Positions 35,640-47,964 of a DNA stretch of 64,000 nt are shown piece by piece. The notes beneath the pieces were generated by a model that saw only the letters and a program-made list of their open reading frames with translations, made no database searches and was not told the DNA's origin. The first letter of the stretch is position 1. The number at the start of each line of letters is the position of its first letter. Where the stretch lies: assembly GCF_002776525.5 (NCBI RefSeq), contig NC_045438.1, forward strand, positions 146,422,095-146,486,094, read 5' to 3'. The DNA comes from Piliocolobus tephrosceles. Lineage: Eukaryota > Chordata > Mammalia > Primates > Cercopithecidae. The position numbers were made by a program, and so were the translations under genes.

Positions 35640-37479
35640 TAGGAGGGCTGAATGCCATGTTCCATGTCCCTTTGAAAGTCTTTTTTTTTTTTTTTAATCT
35701 CTAAATCTCAGCCTTATAAACAACAGTCAAAAGAAAACAACTCAACCTAAGAAAGAGAAATTCTGGTTGGGCAAGAACGTTAATAATCCGCCTTCCTACA
35801 GGAAGGAACTCACTTTCTCTAAGTTATGTATTAAAGAAGTTACACAGGAAGAAGAAAAAATCAGAGGGTAAACAGAAAATTACTCCAGCAAATGTACTGA
35901 CCTTTAATGAAGGGTAATTTCCTCAAAAGTATTTATGCTTTCTAAAGTACTACACTTTATGTAAAAGTAAAGCCGCAGTATAGAAAGCATCATGAGGGAA
36001 ATTGATTCTTAACAAAGAGCTGTCAGGGATGGTTTACCTGGACCCACATTGTAATCCTAGAGTGTAAGAGCAACTTGGTGAAATGGGACAGAAAACTCCC
36101 TCTGGAGCCGCAGACTCTGGAATCTGTTATATCCATTTCCAATCTCACCGAGAAATCCAGAAAAAAAGTCCCTTTCAGACACATTACAGGATTAAAACTT
36201 TGCCTTCTTACGACAAGGTTAGAACTACAGGCACACTTGCCATTTGCTAAGCTCTTCCATTTACAAGGTTTTGTTTTCTTTTTAAACAAACTTCTACATT
36301 TGACAACAAAGCGTTCTTACACACAACACTGCCCACCCGCTCATCTTTCTGTATCCATTTTTAAGTGCCTGGAAAACACAAGAAGGGGAAACAAAGGGCA
36401 AATGCCAGTCTGTGACCTCTGTCTGGACTTAGCCAAGCGTGATGTGTGAATCAGGTGTGTGGAATGGAAGTTTCCATAGCAACGAGACTGCCAGGCAGGC
36501 AGGGACTTCACACAGGCTTTCTACCAAGGTAATAGAAACAATGAGGCCACCTGAGGGACCTCAGCAAAGAGGGAGGCGGCAAAGTTCAGAGATCTCCAGC
36601 GACGGCAAGGACCTGGGTCTGCACTGACTTATTCCACACCCCCATCCCCCTGCCTTTGATTCTGTCCTGCCAGCTCCTTGAGATAATCTCTCATCTCTCT
36701 TTTTGGAAGGGAAGGGAGGGATAAATTAGATAAGTCTCTAAAGAGAATTCCTTATGAGAAAAATGTAGAGGGGTCTACAAGAGAAGAGTTTTCTTTAAGT
36801 AGAAAAAAAGCAGCTCTGCGAGTCCAAACGTTCAGCCACATTGACAAGTATCTGCCTGACAGAAACACTTAACATTTTCTCTAAGCTTCTTTGATTTACC
36901 TTGCAATGTGCTCTTTGAGAACCCAGACCATAATGAAAAGATCCTGAGCTATATTTTGTGTTTTATGGATGTTTAAAATTATATTTGCTATAGATAGACA
37001 CTTTAAAATTATTCTAAACTTGTAGAAACATACATATTTTTTAAAGACTTGGCCTTTTTAGTCCCATGACTTGGAGATAAAGTACACAATTTTAATGAAA
37101 TCAAGCTTTATCTTGGTTAGCTAACTGAAAGAAGGTAATCTGAACGCTAGAGCTATGCTGATATTATGGCTTTTCAAGCCATTTGCCTAACTTGAGACAC
37201 GCAGATGTTAAAAAGACCCAGAACAAGGCTTGTGCATTTAGAACCAAATCATGGAAGACAGCAAACTCTGCTTCTCCCTTCTCCACCATTTTTAGCTTTG
37301 CTCTGGAAGAGGTCTTTGGATTCTTCCAGAACACTACTGCAGAGACTGAAGAAGAGAAGCACCTTACGCTATCGCACCTGTGCCATCAGCTAATGTCTCT
37401 GCTGTAACAGACTGCAACAACTGTTGCAACAGTGAGCCTATCCTTCCCACTGCACCGGAGGAATTCTTCTAGGCTGCAG
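35640..37479. other. unique sequence
   Basis: No repeat is recognised apart from a T run at 35681-35695. The 124-codon frame at 36075-36449 is the longest repeat-free, gap-free frame in the window, but it starts on TTG and its only ATG is near the end, so I do not call a gene. Confidence 0.5.
36470..36483 (+). promoter_or_regulatory. RFX X-box-like motif
   Basis: GTTTCCATAGCAAC is an imperfect palindrome close to the RFX consensus GTTGCCATGGCAAC (two mismatches). It lies in unique sequence with moderate G+C. The match alone does not show that it is bound. Confidence 0.35.
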
Positions 37480-38045
37480 ATTTGATCAAGTCACTCTCAG
37501 GTTCCCAGCCTTTCAAATGGTTCCTCACTGTGCTCTGGGCAGTGAAGATCTCTTAACCATGGCTTCCACAACCACACATGATCTGGCCTCGGCAGATTTA
37601 AGCTAAGGTGTCCTTAGCTTCATCTTCCAAACTTCCCCAACTTGCACTTCACATTCCAGGCAAATTCAACTACTTTTAATTCCCCAAATATACCATTCCT
37701 CTCTCTGGCCTCTCACCTTTTATGTTACTGATTTCTGTAAAGAACATTTAAATCTTTCCCAGTATCTCAGCTCTGATAATCACTTCCTCTAGGAAGCCTT
37801 AGCCCCTGGCACAATTTCACCCTGAAAGTCCTTCCTAGGGGCAGCCAAAGCACCCCAGGCATCACCCTACAGCCCTTACCACGTGAGACTGTAACTGCTG
37901 TCTTTGCCTTTCTGATCCCCATCCAACTGGAACGGGGAGCAAGAAAAGGGCCTTGTTTACCTTTGTCTTAACTTGGGACCCAGTGCTTAGTAGATGGTCA
38001 GGCAAGATTTATCAAAAATGAATGAATGAGTGAATGAATGAATGA
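37480..38045 (+). mobile_element. L2 3' end
   Basis: Long match to the L2 3' region: tcaaatggttcctcactgt, acacatgatctggcctcgg, tctaggaagccttagcccc, and the closing gaatgaatgagtgaatgaat tail at 38019-38045. This is one of the best preserved L2 copies here. Confidence 0.85.
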
Positions 38046-38099
38046 ACAGAAGAGCAGGCAAATGGCCTCTGACCACAAATAGCGCTGACCACATCTGGG

Positions 38100-38260
38100 C
38101 CAGAGTCTCACAGGCCAGTTCTGCTGCTCACCAGTTTTGTGGCTTCAGGAAAGTTCCTTAGCCTCAGAGAACCTCAGATTCCTACTTGTAAATTGGTATA
38201 ACAGCACTGTCCAAGATTATCACATGCATCAAATGAGATAGTGTTTGAAAAATTCTTTGA
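38100..38260 (+). mobile_element. MIR fragment
   Basis: The forward MIR core is visible: ctcaccagttttgtggcttc, ttccttagcctcagagaac and cttgtaaattggtataac. An Alu interrupts it at 38274. Confidence 0.72.
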
Positions 38261-38273
38261 GAAAAAAAAAAAA

Positions 38274-38553
38274 TTTTTTTTTTTTTGAGACAGAGTGTCA
38301 CTCTGTCACCCAAATTAGAGCGCAGTGGTGTGATCTTGGCTCACTGCAACCTCGGCCTCCTGGGTTCAAGTGGTTCTCCTGCCTCAGTCTCCCAAGTAGC
38401 TGGGACTATAGGTGTGCACCACCATGTCCAGCTACTTTTTGTATTTTTAGTAGAGAAGGGGGTTTCGTCATGTTGGCCAGACTGGTCTCGAACTCCTGGC
38501 CTCAAGTGATCCGCCCACCTCAGGATTACAGGCATGAGTCGCTGCATCCGGCC
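38274..38553 (-). mobile_element. Alu with internal deletion, reverse orientation
   Basis: The head side lacks the ggcctcccaaagtgctg step (ccgcccacctcaggattac). The decayed duplication attctttgagaaaa / ctctttaagaaaa flanks it. Confidence 0.93.
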
Positions 38554-39253
38554 ACTCTTTAAGAAAATTGTAATAAGTCTCTACATAGCAGCTCTTCCCA
38601 GTGGGAGGCTAAACAGGAGGGAGAAGAAAGAAGCTGGCATGGCTACCATAGTCAATAGGCCATGCATAGCACCTATTGACTTCCTTCTGAGAAGTAACTA
38701 TGTCCTCCTCTTGCCCAGCTAGACATCCTTGTTATACACCATTTCCCATGTATATACCCCATTCATTTCTACCAGGCATTATTACTAATAATAATGGTTT
38801 TGGGGCTTTTGTTTACTCTCATTCCAATTGTTAGGTGCCCTCTCTTTCCTCATGCCCCATCTAGACCCTACCCATTCTCCCATATCCATAATAAATCTCC
38901 TCTGTATCTATAAAGCTGTCCTTGAGTCAATTGGTTCATACGCACCTGTCTCCTTCTGATCTCCTAGTGCATTAGGGCACATATTTCACTATTCCACACT
39001 TTATTCTTTAAATATTTCACACACATATTTAGTACCAGCTCCCCTTTCCTAAATGTGGGAGGATCTCACACAATCAGAGGAGCCAAGTCTAGAGAACTTG
39101 ACCATGGGTAGGTCTGGGTTATAAAGCATGGAGATTTGGAAGAGAAGGTGAGAGGCAAGAAATGTATGTCAGCAAATAACATTGATGAAGCCACCAAGAA
39201 AAACAAAAATATACAACGAGGAAATTAGTTACCTAACAGTTTCTGATGACATC
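38554..39253. other. unique sequence
   Basis: No repeat is assigned. A faint similarity to old repeats around 38700-38930 could not be placed. Confidence 0.45.
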
Positions 39254-39267
39254 AAGTTTCTCTGGTA

Positions 39268-40051
39268 GAAATGCAAATCTATGAGATACCAACTCACACC
39301 AGTCAAAATGGCTATTATTAAAAAGACCAAAAAAAAAAAAAAAATGCTAGTGAGGTTGCAGAGAAAAAGGAACATCAATACGCTGTTGGTGAGAATATAA
39401 ATTAGTTCAGCCACTCTGGGCAGCAATTTGGTGATTTCACAAAGAAATTAAAACAGAATTACCATTTGACCCAGCAGTCCCACTACTGGGTATATATCCA
39501 AAGGAATAAGGAATATAAATCATTTCACCAAAAAGACACATGCACTTGTATGGTCATCTCAGTGCTATTCACAATAGTAAAGACATGGAATCAACCTAGG
39601 TGCCTGTCAATAGTGGACTGGGTAAAGAAAATGTGGTACATATATACCATGGAATACTATGCAGCCATAAAAGAGGAATGAAATCAGATCCTTTGCAGCA
39701 ATATGGATGTAGCTGGAGGCCATTATCCTCATCAAATTAACAAAGGTTAACAGAAAACCAAATACTGCATGTTCTCATTTATAAATGAGAGCTAAACATT
39801 GAGTACACATGGACATAAAGATGAGAACAATAGACACCGCAGACTTTCTAGACTGGGTGGCGGTGGAGGGGGTGGGGGAACCAGGGAGACATGGACCGGA
39901 AAACTACCTATTAGGTACTGTGTTCACTATCTGGGTGACAGGATCATCCATATCCCAAATCTCAGCAGCACACAATACACCCATATAGCAAACCTGCACA
40001 TGTACCTCCTGAATCTAAAATAAAAGTTGAAATTATCAAAAAAAAAAAAAA
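39268..40051 (+). mobile_element. primate L1 3' end, 5'-truncated
   Basis: It starts at gaaatgcaaatctatgagat in the last part of ORF2, crosses the stop, carries the G-rich 3'-UTR tract (39857-39880) and ends with ataaaagttgaaattatc and an A tail. The duplication aagtttctctggta / aagattctctggta (39254-39267, 40052-40065) shows ordinary target-primed insertion. The frame is interrupted. Confidence 0.95.
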
Positions 40052-40193
40052 AAGATTCTCTGGTATTTGAACATGACATATTATAAAGAAGGCATAGGAT
40101 AATGTTTCAAAGGGAAGGGAGCAAGTAGGGAACATGGCTTCCACTGTGAGTGTACCAAGTGATTCTTTATCCTGGATAAGAAAACCAACAATA

Positions 40194-40494
40194 GACTGGA
40201 CACAGTGGCTCACGCTGTAATCCCAGCACTTTGGGAGGCCGAGGCAAGAGGATCACATGAGCTCAGGAGTTCGAGATCAGCCTGGGCAAGATAAAAGACC
40301 TCATCTCTACTAAAAATGAAAACAAATTAGCTGGGCATGATCATGCATGCCTTGTAGTCTCCGCTACTAAGAAGGCTGAAGTGGGAGGATCACTTGAGCC
40401 CACGAGATGGAGGCTGTAGTAAGTTATGATCATGCCATTGTACTCTAGCCTCAGTGACAGAGCAAGAACTTGTATCACAAAAAAAAAAAAAAAG
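40194..40494 (+). mobile_element. AluJ-like, diverged
   Basis: An old copy (gactggacacagtggctcac) with many substitutions and an A15 tail, directly followed by a second Alu. Confidence 0.9.
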
Positions 40495-40495
40495 A

Positions 40496-40796
40496 GGCCA
40501 GGTGCGGTAGCTCATGCCTGTAATCCCAGCACTTTGGGAGGCCAAGGTGGGTGGATCACCTGAGGTCAGGAGTTCCAGACCAGTTCCAGACCAGACAACA
40601 AGGTGAAACCCTGTCTCTACTAAAAACACAAAATTAGCCAGGCATGGTGGTGCATGCATAATCCCAGCTACTTATAAGGTTGAGGCAGGAGAAGCATTTG
40701 AATTCCGGAGGCAGAGGTTGCAGTGAGCCAATATCGTGCCATTGTACTCCAGCCTGGCAAAAAGAGCAAAATTCTGTCAAAAAAAAAAAAAAAAAA
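40496..40796 (+). mobile_element. Alu with 12-bp internal duplication
   Basis: It starts directly in the A tail of the preceding Alu. The left arm contains gttccagaccagttccagacc, a tandem copy of gttccagaccag. Confidence 0.93.
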
Positions 40797-40890
40797 GAAA
40801 GGAAAGAAGAGGGAGGGAGGGGGTAGGGAAGAGGAAGGCAGGGGAGGGGAGGGACAGAAGGAGAAAAGAAGAAATAAGATGGAAAAAGTA
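40797..40890 (+). repeat. GA-rich tract grown from an Alu tail
   Basis: The purine run gggagggaggggg and its neighbours continue from the A tail at 40780-40797. It includes G-triplets able to form a quadruplex. Confidence 0.85.
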
Positions 40891-40904
40891 AAGTACCATG
40901 ACAG

Positions 40905-41285
40905 TCATCAGTCAACAACATATTGCTAAGTGTCTCGTTGTCTCATGCATGGAGCACTGTCCTAAGTATTTCTGGGTGGTGCCCAAGGTGGGGATAAGGC
41001 TTACAGAGAAATTAGACAGATAGCATCTGTGCTTACAAGGACCTGGCAGCCTACATAGGGTGACAAAACATACACACATGAAGGTATAACTAAAGATATA
41101 AATTAGTGTGTAAAAAGTGCAAAATGAGCACTGAAAACAGAGCAAGGACAGATCACCACATGCTGAAGTGAAGGAAGGTTTGATGAAAGAGGTGACATAC
41201 CTGCTCTGTCATAAAAGAGAAAGAAGAACCCGCAATAGTATGTCAAGGGAAACACATACACAGAGCTGGAAGTGGAATTTGCCAG
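40905..41285 (-). mobile_element. L2 fragment
   Basis: Reverse L2: catggagcactgtcctaagt, gcttacaaggacctggcagc and gaaagaggtgacatacctgc follow the expected order. Confidence 0.6.
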
Positions 41286-41288
41286 GTA

Positions 41289-41645
41289 TAGTGGCCCTCC
41301 CTTATCCATGGGGGATAACACTACCAGTAAATGCCTGAAACAGAAACACAGTACCAACCCCTATGCCATATGCACTACATTTTTTCCATTTCACGGCTAG
41401 ATGGCTACCAAATGACTAATGGACAGGAAGTGTATATGGTGGCTACACTGGCAAGGGGATAATTCACATCCAGAGCAGGAACGGCACGGGAAGGCGTGAG
41501 ACTGCATCACATTACTCAGGATGGCACACAATTTAACCCTTACAAATTGTCTATTTCTGAAATTTTCCATTTAATATTTTCAAACCATGGTTGACCGCAG
41601 GTAACAGAAATCACCAAAAGCAAAACTGTGCATAAGGGGAAAAGT
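41289..41645 (-). mobile_element. Tigger-type (TcMar) DNA transposon
   Basis: One end reads agtggccctcccttatcc and the other gtgcataagggga. Near the right end caaaccatggttgaccgcag and ttttccatttaatattttc match Tigger1-like elements in reverse. No transposase frame remains. Confidence 0.78.
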
Positions 41646-42259
41646 GGAGAAATCCAGATGAAGCAAGACTTGGTTGGAATCATGGCAGGAAGTGAGTCTG
41701 GAAAAGTAGTATGGGGAAAAGACGGTAGAGAAGTGGAGAGATAAGACTGAGAAGCAAAGAAATTTGAAGGGCATTTCAGAGGGAGAAAAATTAAGAGAAG
41801 ATAAAAAAATCAAGGGAAAGGAAAGAAAAATGATGTTACAAAGCATTTATCACTAGTTAAAATTAGATTTTAAATGTCTGTATGTATAAAAAAGGAAGTA
41901 AGCCAAACAAGAGTTAACAACCTGAATAAATAAGAAGTCACACTAGTCTATACAGTCATCATTAAAATCCCAGTAGAAATACAGAAAAGGCACTTGTAGA
42001 CAATTTACAGCAGCCAATAAGTAAATAACCAATAAAACGTAACAACAAAAGTTCCAATAAAACAAATAATTCACAAAGAATGAAAGTTAAAGTAACAAAT
42101 AAAGTATTATTTTTCACGTTAGTTGAAGGAGGTCTTAAAAGCGGGTCAGTATTGTCTGAGGTAAGAAAGATGAGCCATCTGAAATGATAGAGTTCAAAGC
42201 ATACAACTTTTCTGGGACGTGATTTAGCAATGTACAAAGGAGTCCTTCAAAAGACACAG
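41646..42259. other. mostly unlabelled, possibly L2-derived
   Basis: Bases 41650-41840 have the purine-rich look of reverse L2 and may continue the L2 copy split by the Tigger element. The remainder is AT-rich and unassigned. Confidence 0.35.
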
Positions 42260-42725
42260 TAATTCTTATATAGAAACATAACTTGATAAAATAATCAGGT
42301 ATTCAGAAAAACTATTCACACCCAAAGATCCTCTTTACAGCATTTCTTAACCTAACCCATAAATCACTACCAACGTAATTAGTGAAGAAGAAAACCCACA
42401 GGGAAACGGTAAAATGAATTGTGATACAGTCCTACCAAGAATCACAATGTAACCATGAAATATCATGTTTATTGTTATAGAGAGAAATGAAGAATCTAAA
42501 ATGTACCTACAGTGTGATTCCACTTACATAAAAAATACATATAGACATAAGCATATAGAAACACATTCTAAAAGGAAATACACTCAAATTACCTCTAGAT
42601 TATATGATTGCAGGTTATTTTTATTTTTGTCTGGAGGTCTTTCTGTATTTTCCAAATTTTCTATACTAAGTATGACTTACTATATAGTTAAAAATTATAT
42701 TTGGATATTGAAAAATGAAATAACT
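42260..42725 (+). mobile_element. degraded L1 3' end
   Basis: Successive weak matches to an old L1 tail region are visible: gtgatacagtcctaccaag, gtgtgattccacttacata, ttctgtattttccaaatttt and ctatactaagtatgacttac. Confidence 0.55.
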
Positions 42726-44715
42726 ATTTTAATTGCAAACACTGTTTGGAGATAACTGTGCAGGGAAAGCGAAAATATCTGTACTCAGCTGCTTAGCAAG
42801 AGTCCTAATTCCCCAGATAAGAGCACATTTCCCCTCTAAATCCTGTGACAATGTATGACAGTAAAGATGATGTACAGGATTTTTCCCTCCACATTTTATC
42901 GTCCGCAAAAAATTACTTCTGGAAGTTCTTTCATCATTGTTTCCTCAGTAGGAAGGTATATTTATAAGAAGAGTAAATTTCAACCCTATTTTGGGTCTTG
43001 ATTTTTCCAAAAGGCCTACACTTCACAGAAAATACAACCCCACCCTCCTCTCTCCTTCTCAGTCTCCATTTCTGTATGTCTTTCTCTGCCTTGATCTGTG
43101 TGTGTGTTTCTCTGTTTCCATGCGTGTCTGTCTCTCTCCTAATGTACAGGCTTTTCCTAAAGATTGCTCTCAGATCAGAATGGTAGTGTTTTCTTTGACT
43201 TCTTCTGTACTTTATGTAATGTTCAGAATAGCACCCTCTGTTCAAAAACAAAAAGTTTCAAAAAGACAATTCGATTTCATTGTATATTTAGGATATTTAC
43301 AAGCACCACAGGAAATGACTGCATATGTGATATCACACACAAAAAAGGCTAAACTGGTATGTCAGAAGTCCACATGACACTCATTTCAGATGACATGTGA
43401 GGAACTGCTTTCTCAGAGCAAATACTCAGTCCATGCTGGGACTGGGGCAGGAAGTAAAAGCTGGCAACAGCCCATCACTGCAAAGAGGGAAAAAAACGTG
43501 GTGGTAACTCCAAATGAAAAAGAGAAGCTTGACATTTTTCTATTACCAAACCAGGCAATTAAAACATTAAATGTGAAATCTGAAGCACTGTAAATTTCCT
43601 AATATGGTAGAAGTGCTGAGTTTCCCAAATGATGTTTTCTCATCTTTCAACATATCAAAGAGTATGCCAAAACCCCGAAGAAACATTTCCATTTTGAAAA
43701 CAAAAATAAACCACACACATCCACATTCTATTAATAGTGTTGTCCTGCCTTAGAGACCCTGTGTCCTTAGTCAAAAACCCCACTGTAGTTTATGTACATT
43801 TTAACATTAATGAAAACTCCTGTCCAAAGTAAACTGGACTTGTGTAGGTGAATTAGGTGGGACTGGCGCAAACATAATCAAATCCCTTTTTTATTTTCCT
43901 TACTGGAGACCAAATGTTATGTTCTTCATCATCACGGCTAAGGACTTTGTAAATATGTTCTACCTCTTTAGCAGCATTTCTTAAGAGAGGAAAGTTGGCA
44001 TAAGATACGCAGGTTCAAGCCAACTCCACACATTTAGAGGGATTGCAGGATAGAGGGACCCGGGCTTACAACTGGAAATCCCAGCAGAAATTGCCAGATG
44101 AAGCAAAGCACACGTCAAAGATCTCCAAATCCAGACTCTATACTCTTGATCCTGCCACCATGAAAAAGAAAAAAGCTGCCCCATGGCATTTTATGTCTAA
44201 AGACAGGGAAAAGCCATTTAATATCATGACCTCTTCCTCCATTCAAATGCCCATGAGCTGCTACCAATGTGCTCAGCAGAGAGTCAGTTGCTTGGGTGAG
44301 TACAACAGGAAGTACATGACATTGAGGCTGCTCACTGGATGCTTCTATTTTTGAGGGAAGAATAGAACCAACACATCAGATAACTATAAGAAAGAACAAA
44401 AGATCATTTATTCCAGCCCAAAAGATTGACCATGCAACTAAAATGGTTCGTTCAACCCCAAAGTGGTTTGGGGGAAAGAAGCTATTATCACCTGCCTGCA
44501 CGGAAGATGTTAAATGTTTAAGCTCTGAGTCCTGGTCCTACAATGTCTCTACAAGAGCAAGGAATAGGGAAAACTGGACTGATACATCAACCACCCCTGA
44601 TCAGGTAAGGTGGGGAGGAATGGAGAGAACTGACTCAAGGTACCACCTCAAATGTAGCTAGGAAGAAAAGAAAGTATGGTGCTACAGTAAGGTAAAAAGA
44701 TCGTATCTCTCTCTA
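42726..44715. other. unique sequence
   Basis: About 2 kb with no recognised repeat. Several overlapping frames at 42934-43377 fall in a pyrimidine-rich stretch and are not gene-like. Confidence 0.5.
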
Positions 44716-44926
44716 TTTCTATTTTTTGAGACAGTTTCTCCCTCTGTCACCCCAGGCTAGAGTGCAGTGGCACAATCACAACTCACTGCAAGCTCCATCT
44801 CCCAGCCTCAAGCCATCCTCCCACCTCAGCCTCCCAAGTTGCTGGAACTACAGGTGCGCACCACTATGCCTGGATAATGTTTGTACTTTTTGTAGAGACG
44901 AGGTTTTGCCATGTCCCCCAGGCAAA
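44716..44926 (-). mobile_element. AluJ-like, truncated, reverse orientation
   Basis: It runs from ttctattttttgagacag to gccatgtcccccaggca and stops before the left-arm end, so the 5' part of the element is missing. Confidence 0.9.
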
Positions 44927-44949
44927 AAAAATCATCTCTTTTAAGCCAA

Positions 44950-45020
44950 CAGCCCCAGACTCAAATCCTGCCCCAGCTACTTGCTAGCTGAACTGGGCAA
45001 GCGGATTAACTTCTGTTTTC
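44950..45020 (+). mobile_element. MIR fragment
   Basis: The stretch ctcaaatcctgccccagct and acttgctagctgaactggg matches the forward MIR core. Confidence 0.65.
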
Positions 45021-45039
45021 CATTCCTTTCATGTAACAC

Positions 45040-45240
45040 TTACTTATCACTGCATGCCAGGCACTCTTCTAAGTACTTTACAATTTAATCTCAACAACAA
45101 ACAATTGAGGTTAGTTCTGATACTATCCCCACTTTACAAATGGGGAAACTAAGGCACCAGGTAGTCCTATACCTCGAAAGTGGCCAAGTTATCATTTGAA
45201 TCCTGGCAAATGATTTTTCCAGGATTGATTTCGGCAGTCT
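45040..45240 (-). mobile_element. MIR
   Basis: Reverse MIR: catgccaggcactcttctaa, cccactttacaaatggggaa and tgaatcctggcaaatg. It lies head to head with the preceding MIR fragment. Confidence 0.78.
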
Positions 45241-46946
45241 GGCTCCAAAATCCCATCTCTGAAGCTGTACATTGCCATATTTATAAAAGACTTACTTTTC
45301 CGTGAAATGTATGTACAGTCCCCAGCACAGTGCCTGACATTTCGCAGAAGCTGAATAATTTATCTCCCTTCTCTCACTTCTCCCTATTCTCTCTCCCCAC
45401 ACTGTGGGAGGCTGGAGGCAAGATTCTGCACACACAGAAAGGCAACTATGCCAATCCACAAAGGCTCAGGGGCTCTAGGGCAAGCTAGAAAACAACCCTC
45501 TGTCTTAATCTCCTGAGGCCGGGAACAAGAGCTCTAACTCAAACAGAGATGTCCGGCATTTCCAGACAGAGACTGCTTCTATTTATTACAATCTGCATTC
45601 AAGGCACAAGGGCTGCACCCTTAGGGAAACTGAAAGGTTTGTGATTTTTGCACTAGCAGCTGAATACATATATGTCTAACACAAACACAACACCCCCCCA
45701 CACCCACGTCTAAAACTTACATTTTTCCTTCCAGAGGGAAAAATGATCTACTTTCCAGAACCTTCCATTTCCTAGAAGTTGGCAAAGTTTCTGTATCAGG
45801 CTGCAGCTTTCTTTAGGACACCCTGGATATTTCTGGGGAGCTAAAGGACAGAGTCTCTTTTGAGAATTATTAAGAACAAATTAGGCCCAGTGGCCCAGGG
45901 GGACCTGTGTTGTAACACATGAGAAAATTTTGTTTTCCAGCTCTTTGGCAGTATTTCCATAAAACTGATGACAATGAAAGGACAGAGACTATTTTTGTAC
46001 ATTGATATGATTCTAAAATATCACAGAGAAAGGTGTGAATGTTATCAGTTAAATGATTTATTTAGTTGGGCAAATAGTGGCTACACAAAATAGAGGATTT
46101 ATATCACTGGATTTTTCTAAGTGCGCAATGAGGACATGTTGCTAATTATAAGAAGTTCACACATGCTACCACATAAGAATGCTTTCTACACACTCCCTTC
46201 CTCCTTAATTAATAAAAAGACCTATTTTATGCTATGGGAACATAAGAAAATTTTTATGAGACAAAAATATCACTATACTCAAGCACCGAAACTATCACTA
46301 TCACACTGACCCTGAGAATTTGCTAATGTAGTTTAAAAGTAATTAAGAAGGAAAGCTAGCCTTCTACATTTTCAGTCTCGGTCACTGTGGCTACTGGGTT
46401 CATTGATGCCTGCCAAATCGTGCAAAACTACAGTCCTCTTATCCATGTGGTTTTTAAAACTATAAGCTTCTATTGTGAATAAGCTTGATTTTCTGCTTTA
46501 GAAATCCATCAACTGCCAGTCTGTTCTCACGGCATATTGCTAAGAGAGACTCCACAAAGAGCCCAGGTGCACACACCATGAATCAAGTTCTTCATACATT
46601 TTAATTACAGTTTATCACAAGTGGGAGAGGTAAGTGAAGAAGGCTTCTTCATAAAATGTTCATTAGAAATGGCAATTTTCCATAGGGGAAACAAAGATGG
46701 CATCCTTCAACTTGTTAATCCGAAAAAGTCCCCAGATGTGAATTGTGCCTCCGTAAAATCGTACGCAAACCACATTTAGGCCTGTGGCTCAGCCCAAAAC
46801 TTTTGAAGAGGGGAGTAAGGGACAAGGAAGGAAACGGAGTTAACAGTGAAAGAGGAAGATGAAGTTTCTCAGACTTTGTGGACATGTACAAAACAGTTCT
46901 TTCTACTTACTATTTAAGCAATTACCTCCTCGCAGGGGGGAGGTTT
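45241..46946. other. unique sequence
   Basis: About 1.7 kb with no recognised repeat. Short frames and isolated splice-like sites occur (for example around 45943 and 46630), but no block has both a good acceptor and donor and an open frame. Confidence 0.5.
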
Positions 46947-47157
46947 CTTATCTCCCCAGCCATTTCAAAAGCCTTGGGAGCGAGCAAGCCAGTAAGGGAG
47001 TTTTTCTGTGTGTGTCTATGAGTCAGCAGAAGCCGGAAGCCTTACAAAACGACTTCAAACAACAAGCTGGAGAGCAGGACAATAGCTTCCACCTCCAGAC
47101 AGTGAGAAATTGCATTATCCTGAGGGATCACGGCCACCCATGCTCAACGGAGATAAG
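46947..47157. promoter_or_regulatory. candidate enhancer: GATA, AP-1/NF-E2 and ETS motif cluster
   Basis: Seen: AGATAAG on the minus strand at 46947-46953, TGAGTCAGCA at 47019-47028, CCGGAAG at 47033-47039, TTATC at 47115-47119, CCACCC near 47133 and AGATAAG at 47151-47157, all in unique DNA. Known: GATA, NF-E2/AP-1 and ETS factors work together in blood-cell enhancers. Inferred: enhancer activity. Short motifs also occur by chance. Confidence 0.35.
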
Positions 47158-47921
47158 TAAGAACATTCTCTGCTCTGGCCAATAGGAGATCTGCCGCTAC
47201 AGCTGCTCACAGAAGCTCTGGGTGGCCTCCATTCCAGCGGCTCCAAAAGGTTTCAAGACACAAAAACACTGCTGCCGGGTGGTGCTCCCAAGTGCAGGGG
47301 GTGGAGGGGAGAGGCTGACGAAGACGAAGACGAGGGTGGCAAGCTGCATCCCCCCACCAGGTGCTCCAAATCCCCTCTCCCAGCTTAGGGAAATCACAGA
47401 GAGGTCTCCAGGCGGATTCCAGGCAGGCGGCCTGTGCAGAGCCTGTGCCTCACCACCACCCACAGCAATGAATGGAAACTGCCCCAGAGACTCCAGAAAG
47501 TGGGGAGAAATTCCCTGCTAGGCCGTTCAGTACTCTAAGAGCAATAGTGTAATGAATGGCACTTAGTGAAAGAGCAGGACATTCCAAATTCAGCCACAAG
47601 GAAGAAGAAGCCTTACCACACACCCTACACAGCAGACACAAAGCCCCTTGTCGTGTTCCCTTTAAAGACTCAGGCAAATCTGATCAGGAACTGACATGTA
47701 CAGTAGTTTTAAATTTACAAAAAGGTATTAACCGTCCTCTGAGAGAAGAAAAAAATCTTCACATTTGAGGGAAAGTATGTGAAAGTTACAGTATGAGCTC
47801 ACTTTGAGGACACCATAATTTGCATATAGGAATTACCTCAGTAAAAACATTTATTTCACTTATTAATAGTATCTGATATCCAGTTTTATAGTATTTCTTA
47901 GGTTTCCCATTGTCATAGGTT
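47158..47921. other. unique sequence, GC-richer to about 47500
   Basis: Bases 47160-47500 are G+C richer than the window average. Overlapping frames on both strands (up to 99 codons) look like base-composition artefacts. Confidence 0.5.
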
Positions 47922-47924
47922 TTA

Positions 47925-47964
<40 letters not shown>

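Noticed and set aside
36075..36449. 124-codon plus frame in unique DNA
   Set aside because: It starts on TTG, its only ATG is near the end, and no splice site, motif or promoter supports it.
45943..46110. 50-codon open frame after ttttgttttccag
   Set aside because: No donor or poly(A) signal close by; short enough to be chance.
46502..46629. Block between ttttctgctttag and gag/GTAAGTG
   Set aside because: The donor is good but the acceptor tract is weak and every frame has a stop inside.
47222..47521. 99-codon plus frame in GC-richer DNA
   Set aside because: Overlapping frames on both strands suggest a base-composition effect.
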